Shown here piece after piece: positions 36,386-46,147 of a stretch of 64,000 nucleotides of DNA. Where the stretch lies: positions 1,804,011-1,868,010 of the forward strand of contig KI632513.1 in the NCBI GenBank assembly GCA_000504425.1. The letters run 5' to 3'. Positions within the stretch are counted from its first letter, which is position 1, and the number at the start of each line of letters is the position of its first letter. The notes beneath the pieces are model-generated. The model was not told the origin of the DNA and did no database searches. It worked only from the letters and a program-made list of their open reading frames with translations. This stretch comes from Rhodopseudomonas palustris JSC-3b (GTDB lineage: Bacteria > Pseudomonadota > Alphaproteobacteria > Rhizobiales > Xanthobacteraceae). Made by a program: the position numbers and the translations under genes.

Positions 36386-36716
36386 GAAGTACTCCGACAC
36401 GCGCACTCGCGCGCCAGCCCGCGCTGGCGCCGGCACAGCGCTTCTGCACTGCACAGGCTTACCGTAGCGTGGTCGCCATTAAAGACGCGTAAAGGTTAAA
36501 CTGCGGGGATACCCCAGAAAGCCCGCGTTGAGCGGGCAGACAGATCAGCAACCACCAGCAAGACCATCCACTTAGTTCAATGACTTGCTGAGTAGAGCGC
36601 CCCTGGACACCTGCCAGCGGGGCGAAGACGAGCACAACCGCGGGTCGCGCTCATCAACCAGTTGCTAACCTTGTTGGCGTCGGCCGCTCAGGTCGGCCGC
36701 TCAGTTCATTGACCGC
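36386..36716. other. Intergenic stretch between pssA and motA
   Basis: 331 bp between two leftward genes; it includes the motA promoter region. A short direct repeat, CGGCCGCTCAG, occurs at 36681-36691 and 36694-36704 next to the pssA stop. No gene supported. Confidence 0.5.
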
Positions 36717-37592
36717 TTAGTTCAGGCGGGTCGGTCGCCCGTCATGCGCGGCGCCGCTCGCCGGCGGCACGTTCGCGGACAGGCCACTGGCCGCACCGGG
36801 TTCGGCGCCCATCAACGCCGCCTCGGCCTTGACCTTCTCGCGGTAGGATTTCAGCCCGAGCGGCAAGGTCGCCAGATAGAGCACGGTGCCGATCGTCAGC
36901 ACGTGCCAGGGATAGCCGATCAGCAGCGCGATGATGAACACCACCGACACGAACACCGGCAGCACCAGCTCCGGCGGCACCCGCATGCGCACCGCCTTGC
37001 CGGAAAACACCGGCAGCCGCGACACCATCAGCCCGGCGATCACCAGGGTGTAGAGCGCGGTGACCACCGCCGGAATGCGCGGCGCGCCGAGGAATTCCAG
37101 ATAGACCGGAAGCATCACCGCGATCGCGCCGGCCGGCGCCGGCACCCCGGTGAAGAAATTGGCCGCTGCCGCGGGTTTGGGATCGTCGATGGTGGAGTTG
37201 AAGCGCGCCAGCCGCAAGCCGCCGCTGATCGCGAAGATCATCGCGGCGATCCAGCCGACATTGTGCAGGTCGTGCAGCTGCCAGAAATACAGGATCAGGC
37301 CCGGCGCGACGCCGAAATTGACGAAATCGGCCAGACTGTCGAGTTCGGCCCCGAATTTCGACTGGCCCTTGATCATGCGGGCGACGCGGCCGTCGATGCC
37401 GTCCAGCACCGCGGCGAACACGATCGCCGCCACCGCCAGTTCCATGCGCCCTTCGGTGGACAGCCGGATCGCGGTCAGGCCGGCGCCGATCGCCAGCAGC
37501 GTGATGAAATTGGGCACCAGCAGCCGCACCGGTATCGGGCCGAACCGGCGCTTGGGTCGATCGCGCAATTTCGGGTCGAACGGCATCTGCAT
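36717..37592 (-). CDS. pssA: CDP-diacylglycerol-serine O-phosphatidyltransferase
   Basis: 291 residues, polytopic. The CDP-alcohol phosphotransferase motif DG-x2-AR-x8-G-x3-D-x3-D is exact in DGRVARMIKGQSKFGAELD followed by SLAD. It makes phosphatidylserine from CDP-diacylglycerol and serine in the inner membrane. It lies 72 bp downstream of psd on the same strand, which decarboxylates the product, so together they give phosphatidylethanolamine. The start MQMPFDPK fits homologues. The type II (archaeal/Bacillus-like) enzyme. Confidence 0.95.
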   Translation of the reverse strand: MQMPFDPKLRDRPKRRFGPIPVRLLVPNFITLLAIGAGLTAIRLSTEGRMELAVAAIVFAAVLDGIDGRVARMIKGQSKFGAELDSLADFVNFGVAPGLILYFWQLHDLHNVGWIAAMIFAISGGLRLARFNSTIDDPKPAAAANFFTGVPAPAGAIAVMLPVYLEFLGAPRIPAVVTALYTLVIAGLMVSRLPVFSGKAVRMRVPPELVLPVFVSVVFIIALLIGYPWHVLTIGTVLYLATLPLGLKSYREKVKAEAALMGAEPGAASGLSANVPPASGAAHDGRPTRLN

Positions 37593-37664
37593 ACACCTCT
37601 TATAACGCGCGCCGACCGATTTTGCCACCGGCGCCGCGTGGCGCCGGGGCAAAGCCCGTCACCG

Positions 37665-38363
37665 CTAGTCGGTCCGGTAGGTCCGAGAACCCTCGCCCGG
37701 ACGGAAATCCGCCAGCACGGTTTCGCCGGCAATCGCGGTCTGGCCGGGCGACACCAGCGTGGTGGTGCCTTCCGGCAAGAACACGTCGAGCCGCGAGCCG
37801 AACCGGATCAAGCCAAAGCGCTCGCCGGCCGCCATCTCCTGGCCGACCCGCACGAACGACACGATGCGCCGCGCCACGAGGCCAGCGATCTGCACCACGC
37901 CGATCTCGCCATGCTGGGTCGAGATCACCATGGCGTTGCGTTCATTGTCCTCGCTGGCCTTGTCGAGCTCAGCGTTGATGAACTTGCCCGGCGTATAAAC
38001 GATCCGCTCGATCCGGCCCGGCACCGGGGCGCGGTTCACGTGGCAATTGAACACGCTCATGAAGATCGAGACCCGCAGCATCGGCTTGGTGCCGAGGCCG
38101 AGTTCCGGCGGCGGCACCACCGAGGTGACCATCGACACCCGGCCGTCGGCCGGCGACACCACCAGGCCGTCGCGAATCGGGGTGACGCGCTTGGGGTTAC
38201 GGAAGAACAGTGCGCACCAGACCGTCAGCGCCGCGCCGATCCAGCCGAGCGGCGACCAGATCAGGAACAGCACCAGGCTGACGAGCGCGAATGCGCCGAT
38301 GAACGGATAGCCCTCCGGATGGACCGGCGGGATTTGCGCGCGAATGGAGTTGACGATGGACAT
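37665..38363 (-). CDS. psd: Phosphatidylserine decarboxylase, short form
   Basis: 232 residues, the short archaeal-type Psd. The cleavage site for the pyruvoyl group is [13 protein letters not shown], with Ser190 becoming the pyruvate. N-terminal hydrophobic helices ([19 protein letters not shown]) anchor the beta chain. It converts phosphatidylserine to phosphatidylethanolamine. pssA is directly downstream. The Atm1-type exporter gene ends 49 bp upstream on the same strand. Confidence 0.94.
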   Translation of the reverse strand: MSIVNSIRAQIPPVHPEGYPFIGAFALVSLVLFLIWSPLGWIGAALTVWCALFFRNPKRVTPIRDGLVVSPADGRVSMVTSVVPPPELGLGTKPMLRVSIFMSVFNCHVNRAPVPGRIERIVYTPGKFINAELDKASEDNERNAMVISTQHGEIGVVQIAGLVARRIVSFVRVGQEMAAGERFGLIRFGSRLDVFLPEGTTTLVSPGQTAIAGETVLADFRPGEGSRTYRTD

Positions 38364-38412
38364 GTGAGAGAACCTGGTTCCTGGATGTGGCTAGCTAATC
38401 GAGCGGGAAACG

Positions 38413-40371
38413 CTAGTCGACCGCGGCGGGAGCCGTGAGGTCATCATCGTCATCGACCGCCGGGGCGCGCTTCGGCGTTTCTTCATCATCGCCGATCAAC
38501 GCCAGCTTTTCGCGCGCCTCCTGGGCCTCACGTTGCCTGTTCCACATGCTGGCGTAAAGGCCATTTGCGGCCAGAAGCTGTCCATGACGGCCGCGCTCCA
38601 CAATTCGTCCCTGGTCGACCACCAGGATCTCGTCAGCGCCGACGATGGTGGACAGCCGGTGCGCAATCACCAGCGACGTACGGTTGCGGGATACCCGCTC
38701 CAGCGCGTCCTGGATCTCGCGTTCGGTGTGGCTGTCGAGCGCCGAGGTGGCCTCGTCCAGCACCAGAATCGGCGGCGCCTTGAGAATCGTGCGCGCGATC
38801 GCGACTCGCTGCTTCTCGCCGCCCGACAATTTCAAGCCGCGCTCGCCGACCTCGGTCTCGTAGCCCTTGGGCGAGGCCTGGATAAAGGCGTCGATCTGCG
38901 CGGTGCGCGCCGCCTCCTCGACCTCGGCGTCGCTGGCGTCCCAGCGGCCGTAGCGGATGTTGTAGCGGATGGTGTCGTTGAACAGCACGGTGTCCTGCGG
39001 AACCATGCCGATCGCGGCACGCAGCGAGGCCTGGGTGACCTGACGGATGTCCTGGCCGTCGATCAGGATCCGGCCGCCCGAGACGTCATAGAGCCGGAAC
39101 AGCAGCCGCGAGATGGTCGATTTGCCGGCGCCCGACGGGCCGACGATCGCCACGGTCTGGCCGGCCGGCACCTCAAAACTCAGCCCCTTGAGGATCGGCC
39201 GGTTCGGGTCATAGGCGAAGCGCACGTCCTCGAACGTCACCGTGCCCTTTTGAACTGCCAGCGGTTTGGCGCCCGGCAGATCCTTGACCTCGGGATTCTT
39301 GAGCAGCACCTCGAACATCTTCTCGATGTCGACCACGCCCTGCTTGATCTCGCGATAGACCATGCCCATGAAATTCAGCGGCTGATACAGCTGGATCATC
39401 ATGGCGTTGATCATGACGAAATCGCCAACCGTGTTGGTGCCGTTGCGCACCCCGATCGCGCACATCACCATGGTCACGGTGAGACCGGCGGTGAAGATCG
39501 CCGCCTGGCCGGCATTGAGCACCGCCAGCGAGGTGTAGGTCATCACGCTGGCCTGCTCATAGCGCTCCATCGAGCGATCGTAGCGCGCGGCCTCGCGCTG
39601 TTCGGCGCCGAAATATTTGACGGTCTCGTAATTGAGCAGCGAGTCGATCGCCTTGGTATTGGCTTCGCTGTCGGACTCGTTCATGCGCCGACGAATGCCG
39701 ATGCGCCATTCGGTCGCGACATAGGTGTAGAGCATGTAGAAGGTGACGGTGATCACCGTGACCGCCACATAGCGCCAGTCGAACTGCCACAGCAGCACGC
39801 CCATCAGCAGCGCCAGTTCGATGATGGTCGGCACCAGCTGCAGCAGCACCATGCGCACGATGGTCTCGATGCCGTTGCGGCCGCGCTCCAACACCCGCGT
39901 CAGTCCGCCGGTCTTGCGCATCAGATGGAAGCGCAACGACAATTCGTGCATGTGGATGAAGGTCATGTGCGCCAGCTTGCGCACCGCATTCATCGCCACC
40001 TTGGCGAACATGCCGTCGCGCCACTGCGTCAGCAGCGCCATCAGCACCCGCGTCGCGCCGTAGCTGACCGTCATGATCAGCGGCGAGGCGATCAGCCACA
40101 GCATCCAATTGTTGGGATCGACCGGCGCACTGCCCTCGCCGGTCAGGCCATCGACCGCCCATTTGAACGTGAACGGCACGGTCATGGTGGCGATCTTGGC
40201 GGCGATCAGCAGCAGCACCGCCCAGACCACGCGCATTTTCAGATCGAGTCGATCGCCCGGCCAGATATAGGGCCACAGCTGCAGCAGCGTCCCGAACAGC
40301 GTTGCCTTCTGCGCCGGATCAGTCTTGGCGCTGGCCGGCTCCGCCGCCCTGTGCGCATGCGAGTGAGACAT
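38413..40371 (-). CDS. Atm1-type ABC exporter (fused permease and ATPase)
   Basis: 652 residues: six membrane helices, then one ABC domain with Walker A GPSGAGKS, signature LSGGEKQR and Walker B ILVLDEATSALD. The N-terminal LLQLWPYIWPGDRLDLKMRV and the helix sequences resemble alphaproteobacterial Atm1 (ABCB7/HMT1 group), which exports glutathione-linked metals or sulfur species. ATG 40371 follows a TTG at 40374. It is upstream of psd-pssA in the same direction; whether they are co-transcribed is unknown. Confidence 0.94.
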   Translation of the reverse strand: MSHSHAHRAAEPASAKTDPAQKATLFGTLLQLWPYIWPGDRLDLKMRVVWAVLLLIAAKIATMTVPFTFKWAVDGLTGEGSAPVDPNNWMLWLIASPLIMTVSYGATRVLMALLTQWRDGMFAKVAMNAVRKLAHMTFIHMHELSLRFHLMRKTGGLTRVLERGRNGIETIVRMVLLQLVPTIIELALLMGVLLWQFDWRYVAVTVITVTFYMLYTYVATEWRIGIRRRMNESDSEANTKAIDSLLNYETVKYFGAEQREAARYDRSMERYEQASVMTYTSLAVLNAGQAAIFTAGLTVTMVMCAIGVRNGTNTVGDFVMINAMMIQLYQPLNFMGMVYREIKQGVVDIEKMFEVLLKNPEVKDLPGAKPLAVQKGTVTFEDVRFAYDPNRPILKGLSFEVPAGQTVAIVGPSGAGKSTISRLLFRLYDVSGGRILIDGQDIRQVTQASLRAAIGMVPQDTVLFNDTIRYNIRYGRWDASDAEVEEAARTAQIDAFIQASPKGYETEVGERGLKLSGGEKQRVAIARTILKAPPILVLDEATSALDSHTEREIQDALERVSRNRTSLVIAHRLSTIVGADEILVVDQGRIVERGRHGQLLAANGLYASMWNRQREAQEAREKLALIGDDEETPKRAPAVDDDDDLTAPAAVD

Positions 40372-40592
40372 CAAAAGGCCTTAACGAGCTCAAATGAAAG
40401 ACGCGACCCGAAGCGGCCGCATCGCATTCAATGGGATGATGGTCGGGGTTTCATATTCGGGTTTTCATATAGTCGGTTTGGGCCTGGGATGCACGCCCGG
40501 AGCACCCGCATTCTCGGCACGGAGCTATGAGTTTGCCGTGAAGGACACTGCGCCGTCTTGACGGGCAATTTCCGCAATGCCACATCGCCGGC

Positions 40593-41195
40593 ATGAATGA
40601 GATCAGAACCGTTTGCGTCTATTGCGGCTCCAGCGTCGGCAGCAATCCCCGTTTTGTCGAAACCGCCCGGACTTTTGGCCGGCAACTGGCCGAAAATGGC
40701 ATCCAGCTGGTCTATGGCGGCGGCGCGATCGGGCTGATGGGCGCGGTGGCGCAGGCCGTGCTCGACCATGGCGGCACGGTCACGGGCATCATCCCGGGCT
40801 TTCTCAGCACCAAGGAAATCGCCCTCGACTGCGTGCAGGAGCTGATCGTCACCGCCGACATGCATGAGCGCAAGCGGCTGATGTTCGAGCGTTCGGACGC
40901 CTTCGTGGCGCTGCCGGGCGGCGTCGGTACGCTGGAAGAACTGGTCGAGCAGATGACCTGGCAGCAGCTCGGCCGCCACACCAAGCCGATCCTGATCGCC
41001 AATATCGACGGCTTCTGGGACCCGCTGCTCGGGCTGCTCGGGCATATGCGCGAAACCGGCTTCATCCGCTCGCATCTGCCGGTCGAGCTGCTGCAGGCCG
41101 ATCAGGTCGATGACATTCTGCCAAAACTGCGCGCCGCCGCTTTGGCGCGCGCCGACGATACCGGGCGGGCAGCAGCGATTTCGCAGCGTTTCTGA
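40593..41195 (+). CDS. LOG-family protein (TIGR00730)
   Basis: 200 residues with a Rossmann fold. The signature PGGxGTxxE is in ALPGGVGTLEELVEQM; the arginine motif DMHERKRLM follows the binding pocket. Such proteins remove ribose-5-phosphate from cytokinin nucleotides or other AMP-like substrates. VYCGSSVGSNPRF starts the domain. Its stop lies within a hairpin shared with the convergent gene. The physiological substrate here is unknown. Confidence 0.93.
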   Translation: MNEIRTVCVYCGSSVGSNPRFVETARTFGRQLAENGIQLVYGGGAIGLMGAVAQAVLDHGGTVTGIIPGFLSTKEIALDCVQELIVTADMHERKRLMFERSDAFVALPGGVGTLEELVEQMTWQQLGRHTKPILIANIDGFWDPLLGLLGHMRETGFIRSHLPVELLQADQVDDILPKLRAAALARADDTGRAAAISQRF

Positions 41196-41216
41196 ACGGC
41201 TCGCGCCGTTCAGAAA
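41189..41216. terminator. Bidirectional hairpin spanning the stops of two convergent genes
   Basis: TTTCTGAACGGC pairs perfectly with GCCGTTCAGAAA around TCGC. The TGA of the LOG gene (41193-41195) and that of the dehydrogenase (41210-41212) both lie in the stem. T/A-rich stem ends on both sides fit termination either way. Confidence 0.75.
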
Positions 41217-42592
41217 ATCTTGCCGGGGTTGAGCAGCCCCTTGGGGTCGAGCGCGGTCTTCAAGGTCTTCATCACGGCCAGCTCGGCCGGGCTGCGGCTG
41301 AGATGCAGATAGGGCTTCTTCTCGAGCCCAATGCCGTGCTCGGCCGACACCGAGCCATTACATTCGGCGAGCGGGCCATAGACCAGCGCTTCCACCTTGG
41401 GGCGCAGCGCCAGATATTCCATCGGCTTGACCTGCACCACGACATGCAGATTGCCGTCGCCGAGATGCCCAAAAATCCAGAGCTTGTGCTCGCTGATCTC
41501 GGCGGCCAGCGTCTCGCGCAGCGTGTTGGCATAGCGCTCCATCGCAGCGATCGGCAGCGAGATGTCGAACACCACCGGCATGCCGCCCTGCATGACCTGC
41601 CCGACATCGTCGCGCAGCGCCCAGAATGCGTGGCAGTCGTCGGCTGATTGCGCGATCGCAGCATCGGCGATCAGGCCCGCTTCCAGTGCCGATTCCATTG
41701 CGGCGTTGAAGCGCTGGCTGTCGAGATCCTGATCGGCGCCCTGGCTTTCGATCAGCACGTAATAAGGATGGTCGGACGCCACCGGCGGCCGCCCCTTGGC
41801 GGGCGGCGTGGTGACGAGCTGATAGAACGAGCGCCACATCACCTCGAACGCCGACAAGGTGCCGCCGAGCGAGCGATCCATGTGTTTCAGCAGTTGCGCC
41901 AGCGCGTCAAAACTGTCGACGCCGGCAAAGGCCATGTTGGTGGCGCGCGGCTTTTCGCGCAGCCGCAGCACCAGGCGGGTGATGATGCCGAGCGTGCCCT
42001 CCGAACCAATGAACAGGTGTTTGAGGTCGTAGCCGGTGTTGTTCTTGATCAGCTGGTTCAGCGACGACACAATGGTGCCATCGGCCAACACCACTTCGAC
42101 GCCGAGTACCATGTCGCGCGTCATGCCATAGCGGATCACCCGGTTGCCGCCGGCATTGGTGGCGGCATTGCCGCCGAGCGTGGCGGTGCCGCGCGCGCCA
42201 AGATCGAGCGGAAAGGCCAGATCGTGCTTGTCGACCTCCTCCTGCAGCGTTTGCAGCACCACGCCGGCCTGCACGGTGGCGGTGCGTTGCAGCGGATCGA
42301 TCGCCTCAATGGTACGCATCCGCTCCAGCGACAGGATCACATCATCTGGCTGCGCGTCGGCGCCATGAACAAGGCCGGTCAGCCCGCCATGGGTGACTAC
42401 CGCGACGTCATGGGCATGGCACCAGCGCATTACTTCCGACACCTGCTCGGTGCTGGTCGGGCGCACCAGCGCCGCGCCGCGCAACGTATCGAACCGCCAC
42501 ATGCCGGCGGAACGCTTGCTGATCTCGGCCGGTTCGAGCACGGCGTTGTCGCCAACGATGGCGCGCATGGCAGCTACGATTTCTGTGCTCAT
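41210..42592 (-). CDS. FAD-linked 2-hydroxyacid dehydrogenase (GlcD/D-lactate type)
   Basis: 460 residues. PCMH-type FAD domain: VVTHGGLTGLVHGA and LGARGTATLGGNAATNAGG contact FAD. The C-terminal domain has HLGDGNLHVVVQ and SAEHGIGLEKK, typical of the GlcD/D2HGDH/DLD group that oxidises D-2-hydroxy acids to 2-oxo acids. It starts 10 bp after the ThDP enzyme gene, suggesting a two-step pathway. Substrate is not known. Confidence 0.9.
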   Translation of the reverse strand: MSTEIVAAMRAIVGDNAVLEPAEISKRSAGMWRFDTLRGAALVRPTSTEQVSEVMRWCHAHDVAVVTHGGLTGLVHGADAQPDDVILSLERMRTIEAIDPLQRTATVQAGVVLQTLQEEVDKHDLAFPLDLGARGTATLGGNAATNAGGNRVIRYGMTRDMVLGVEVVLADGTIVSSLNQLIKNNTGYDLKHLFIGSEGTLGIITRLVLRLREKPRATNMAFAGVDSFDALAQLLKHMDRSLGGTLSAFEVMWRSFYQLVTTPPAKGRPPVASDHPYYVLIESQGADQDLDSQRFNAAMESALEAGLIADAAIAQSADDCHAFWALRDDVGQVMQGGMPVVFDISLPIAAMERYANTLRETLAAEISEHKLWIFGHLGDGNLHVVVQVKPMEYLALRPKVEALVYGPLAECNGSVSAEHGIGLEKKPYLHLSRSPAELAVMKTLKTALDPKGLLNPGKIF

Positions 42593-42602
42593 GGCGCTCT
42601 CC

Positions 42603-44159
42603 TTAGATCATCGCTTCAATCAGCCGCGGGCCGCGCTGGTTCATCGCCGAAGCATATTGGTCGGCAAACTCCTCGGCGGTGCTGGCGCGACTGGCTTCGA
42701 CGCCGAGGCCGCTGGCGATCTGCACCCAGTTGATCTCCGGATTGTGCAGATCGAGCATCGACAGCGCCTTGGCGCCGGCGCTACCGACCCCGACGCGCTG
42801 CAGCTCGATATTGAGAATGGCGTAGGAGCGGTTGGCGTAGATCACCACGGTGATGTCGAGATTTTCCCGCGCCATGGTCCACAGCGCCTGCAGCGTGTAG
42901 GCGGCACCGCCATCGCCATGCGGGCACACCACCTTACGATCCGGGGCGGCAAGCGCCGCGCCGATCGCCAGCGGCAACCCCTGCCCGATCGAACCGCCGG
43001 TCAGCGGCAGATGGGTCAGCGGCCGGGCGCGCGCCAGATGCATCATCAGCGGCAGACCGGAGGTGTTGGCCTCCTCGGCATAGATCGCGTGATCGGGCGT
43101 GTAGTGCGCGATCACCTGCGCCGCGCTCACCGAATTGAGCCGGCCTTTCGGCAGCTCGGGCAGCACCAGCTGGGTCGTCACTGCCGGCTGCGGCGGCGCG
43201 CCGAGCTCATCCGCAAGATCCTGCAGCGCCTGCGCGCCGTCCTGATGCGGCTCGGCCAGATAGATCATGGCGCAGCCTTCCGGCGCGCCGCGGCTCGGCT
43301 TGCCGGGATAGGCGAAGAACGACACCGGCGGTTTTGAGCCAACCAGGATCAGCTGTTCGACATCCTTGAGAAACAGCACGATCTGCTCAGCAAAATAAGG
43401 AATGCGCTCGACCGGCACCCGGCCGGCGCCCAGCTCGGTATGCGGCGCAAAAGTGTCGCACAAAAGCCGCGCGCCGGTCTTGGCCTGCACCCGCCCGGCC
43501 GCTTCCAGCCCTGCGCCGCGCAGTGCGTTGCCACGCAGCAGCAGCGCCGATTTCTTGCCGTTGCCGAGCAGCGCCGCGATCTCGGCGATGGTCTCGGCCT
43601 CGACCCGCGCCGGACCGATGTCATCGAGCTTATTCGCGGGACGGCTGGCCGGGTCCCAGGCGACGTCGGCCGGAATGATCAGCGTGGCGATGCCGCCCGG
43701 CGCGCTGCGCGCCGCCTGCACCGCGCGCGCGGTATCGCCAGCCACCGTGCCGGGGCTGCGCGCTTCATGCAGCCAGGACGACACCGGCCGCGCGAAGCCG
43801 GCAAGGTCGGACGCCAGCGGCGCGTCATATTGCAGATGATAGGTGGCGTGATCGCCGACCAGATTGACGATCGGGCTCGCGGCGCGGCGCGCGTTGTGCA
43901 GATTGGCAAGGCCGTTGGCGAGGCCCGGCCCGAGATGCAGCAATGTCGCGGCCGGTTTGCCGGCGACCCGGCCAAAACCATCGGCCGCGCCGGTGGCGAC
44001 GCCCTCGAACAGACACAGCACCGGGCGCAGGCCGCTGACCGAATCCAGCGCCGCGACAAAGTGCATTTCCGAAGTGCCGGGATTGGCGAAACAAACTTCG
44101 ACGCCGCAATTCACCAAGGTCTGCACGACCGATTGCGCGCCATTGATTGCGTGGCCCAC
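42603..44159 (-). CDS. ThDP-dependent 2-oxoacid decarboxylase/synthase-like enzyme
   Basis: 518 residues with three ThDP domains. The catalytic Glu52 is in LCLFEGVATGAADGF; the ThDP/Mg motif is HGDGGAAYTLQALW followed by VIYANRSY. It is often annotated acetolactate synthase large subunit, but there is no small subunit, and it resembles the benzoylformate decarboxylase branch. The next gene encodes a 2-hydroxyacid dehydrogenase, so decarboxylation of the 2-oxo acid is an attractive inference. Confidence 0.87.
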   Translation of the reverse strand: MGHAINGAQSVVQTLVNCGVEVCFANPGTSEMHFVAALDSVSGLRPVLCLFEGVATGAADGFGRVAGKPAATLLHLGPGLANGLANLHNARRAASPIVNLVGDHATYHLQYDAPLASDLAGFARPVSSWLHEARSPGTVAGDTARAVQAARSAPGGIATLIIPADVAWDPASRPANKLDDIGPARVEAETIAEIAALLGNGKKSALLLRGNALRGAGLEAAGRVQAKTGARLLCDTFAPHTELGAGRVPVERIPYFAEQIVLFLKDVEQLILVGSKPPVSFFAYPGKPSRGAPEGCAMIYLAEPHQDGAQALQDLADELGAPPQPAVTTQLVLPELPKGRLNSVSAAQVIAHYTPDHAIYAEEANTSGLPLMMHLARARPLTHLPLTGGSIGQGLPLAIGAALAAPDRKVVCPHGDGGAAYTLQALWTMARENLDITVVIYANRSYAILNIELQRVGVGSAGAKALSMLDLHNPEINWVQIASGLGVEASRASTAEEFADQYASAMNQRGPRLIEAMI

Positions 44160-44548
44160 GCGAACGTCTCCTCAACTGCCTGGCCCGATCGCGGCGTCTG
44201 GCGACGTCCACCCCGGGCTTTGATTTGTTTAGCGCCGCATAGTGTCGGCGCCGCTGGTCGGCTGCAAGGAGGAAATAGCGCCACGGCGGTCGGCGATGGC
44301 GATGGCCGGAACCTGCACCAACTGGCCTAAGTCAGCGGTTCGTACCGCCAGACGAAATACGCCGCCCGGCGCGCTGGTCGGGTACGGCGCCCACCGCCTG
44401 CGGCGCTGACGCGTCGTAGCAATGACCGTCATGCCCGCGCTTGTCGCGGGTATCCACGTCTTGAGATCGCTGCAAAATCAAAAACGTCAATGGCCGGGAC
44501 GAGCCCGGCCATGGCGTTCAGCGTGGTTGATATCAAGCGCGGTTGCTA
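44160..44548. other. Intergenic stretch holding a family A repeat
   Basis: 389 bp between two leftward genes. The family A repeat at 44428-44514 fills the right end. The remainder has no supported gene. Confidence 0.6.
44428..44514. repeat. Two-palindrome intergenic repeat (family A)
   Basis: GTCATGCCCGCG-CTTGT-CGCGGGTAT, then CCACGTCTTGAG...AAAACGTC, then AATGGCCGGG-ACGAG-CCCGGCCAT. This is the same element as at 31637 in the opposite orientation. Confidence 0.75.
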
Positions 44549-46147
44549 TCAGGCCGGCGCGTTCGATTTCACCAGCTTGTAGATCACCGAATCCATCAGC
44601 GCCTGGAACGAGGCATCGATGATATTGGGCGACACGCCGATGGTGGTCCAACGCTCACCAAGCTCGTCCTCGCTCTCGATCAGCACCCGAGTCACGGCCT
44701 CGGTGCCGCCATTGAGGATACGAACCCGGTAGTCCACCAGCTTCATGCCTTCGATATACTTCTGATACTTGCCGAGGTCCTTGCGCAGCGCGACGTCGAG
44801 CGCATTGACCGGGCCGTTGCCTTCGGCAGCCGAGATCAGCATCTCGCCATCGACATTGACCTTGACCACCGCCATCGCCACCGTGACGCGCACGCCATGG
44901 GAGTTGTAGCGCTGCTCGACATTGACGTCGAACTGCTCGACCCGGAAGAACTCCGGCACCTTGCCGAGCGTGCGCCGCGCCAACAGATCGAACGACGCAT
45001 TGGCAGCCTCATAGGCGTAGCCGCCAGCCTCGCGCTCCTTCATCTCTTCGATCAGCCGCGTCAGGCGCGGATCGTCCTTCTCGAACACGATGTTGCTGCG
45101 CGATAGCGCCGCCAGCACGTTGGAGCGGCCGGCCTGATCGGACACCAGCACCTTGCGGTGATTGCCGACGCTTTCCGGCGACACATGCTCATAGGTCTGC
45201 GGATCCTTCAGCACCGCGGAGGCATGAATGCCGGTCTTGGTGACGAAGGCGCTCGAGCCGACATAGGGCGCGTGCGGATCGGGCACGCGGTTGAGAATGT
45301 TGTCGAGCGTGCGCGACACCTGCACCAGCGACGCCAGCTTTTCGTCGGGGATGCCGATCTCGAATTTGTCGGCAAATTCCTTCTTCAGCTTCAGCGTGGG
45401 GATCATCGAGCACAGATTGGCGTTGCCGCAGCGCTCGCCGAGGCCATTGAGCGTGCCCTGGATCTGGCGCGCACCGGCGCGCACCGCCGCCAGGGAATTG
45501 GCGACCGCCTGTTCGGTGTCGTTATGGGCATGGATGCCAACATGATCGCCGGGGATGTGCTTGACCACTTCGCGCACGATGGTCTCGACCTCGTGCGGCA
45601 TGGTGCCGCCATTGGTGTCGCACAGCACCACCCAGCGCGCGCCGGATTCATAAGCGGTTTTCGCGCAGGACAGCGCGAATTGCGGGTTCTCCTTGTAGCC
45701 GTCGAAGAAGTGCTCGCAATCAACCAGCACTTCGCGCCCCTTGGCCTTGGCGGCGCCGACGCTGTCGCGGATCGAGGCGAGGTTTTCCTCGTTGGTGGTC
45801 TCAAGCGCGACGCGCACCTGATACTCAGACGACTTGGCCACGAAGCAGATCGCATCGGCCTTGGCTTCCAGCAGCATCGCAAGGCCCGGATCGTTCGACG
45901 CCGAACGGCCGGGACGGCGCGTCATACCGAATGCGGTGAAGGTCGCCGATTTCAGACCCTGCTCCTGCGAGAAGAATTCGGTGTCGCTGGGATTAGCGCC
46001 GGGATAGCCACCTTCGACGTAATCGATGCCGAGTTCGTCGAGCAGTTGCGCGATCAGCCGCTTGTCATGCAGCGTGAAATCGACGCCGTTGGTCTGGGCG
46101 CCGTCGCGCAGCGTGGTATCGAACAGATAGAGGCGTTCGCGGCTCAT
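44549..46147 (-). CDS. cimA: Citramalate synthase
   Basis: 532 residues. HMG-lyase-like TIM barrel with the start YLFDTTLRDGAQTNGVDFTL holding the catalytic Arg and metal Asp; HAHNDTEQAVANSLAAV has the metal His pair. The C-terminal LeuA dimer domain is present. It condenses pyruvate and acetyl-CoA to (R)-citramalate for isoleucine synthesis from pyruvate. ATG 46147 overlaps the upstream acetyltransferase stop by 4 bp (ATGA). LeuA-like isopropylmalate synthase is less likely. Confidence 0.93.
   Translation of the reverse strand: MSRERLYLFDTTLRDGAQTNGVDFTLHDKRLIAQLLDELGIDYVEGGYPGANPSDTEFFSQEQGLKSATFTAFGMTRRPGRSASNDPGLAMLLEAKADAICFVAKSSEYQVRVALETTNEENLASIRDSVGAAKAKGREVLVDCEHFFDGYKENPQFALSCAKTAYESGARWVVLCDTNGGTMPHEVETIVREVVKHIPGDHVGIHAHNDTEQAVANSLAAVRAGARQIQGTLNGLGERCGNANLCSMIPTLKLKKEFADKFEIGIPDEKLASLVQVSRTLDNILNRVPDPHAPYVGSSAFVTKTGIHASAVLKDPQTYEHVSPESVGNHRKVLVSDQAGRSNVLAALSRSNIVFEKDDPRLTRLIEEMKEREAGGYAYEAANASFDLLARRTLGKVPEFFRVEQFDVNVEQRYNSHGVRVTVAMAVVKVNVDGEMLISAAEGNGPVNALDVALRKDLGKYQKYIEGMKLVDYRVRILNGGTEAVTRVLIESEDELGERWTTIGVSPNIIDASFQALMDSVIYKLVKSNAPA

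Noticed and set aside
42603..44159. Acetolactate synthase large subunit (ilvB)
   Set aside because: No ilvN neighbour, shorter than IlvB, and paired with a hydroxyacid dehydrogenase; kept as a generic ThDP enzyme.
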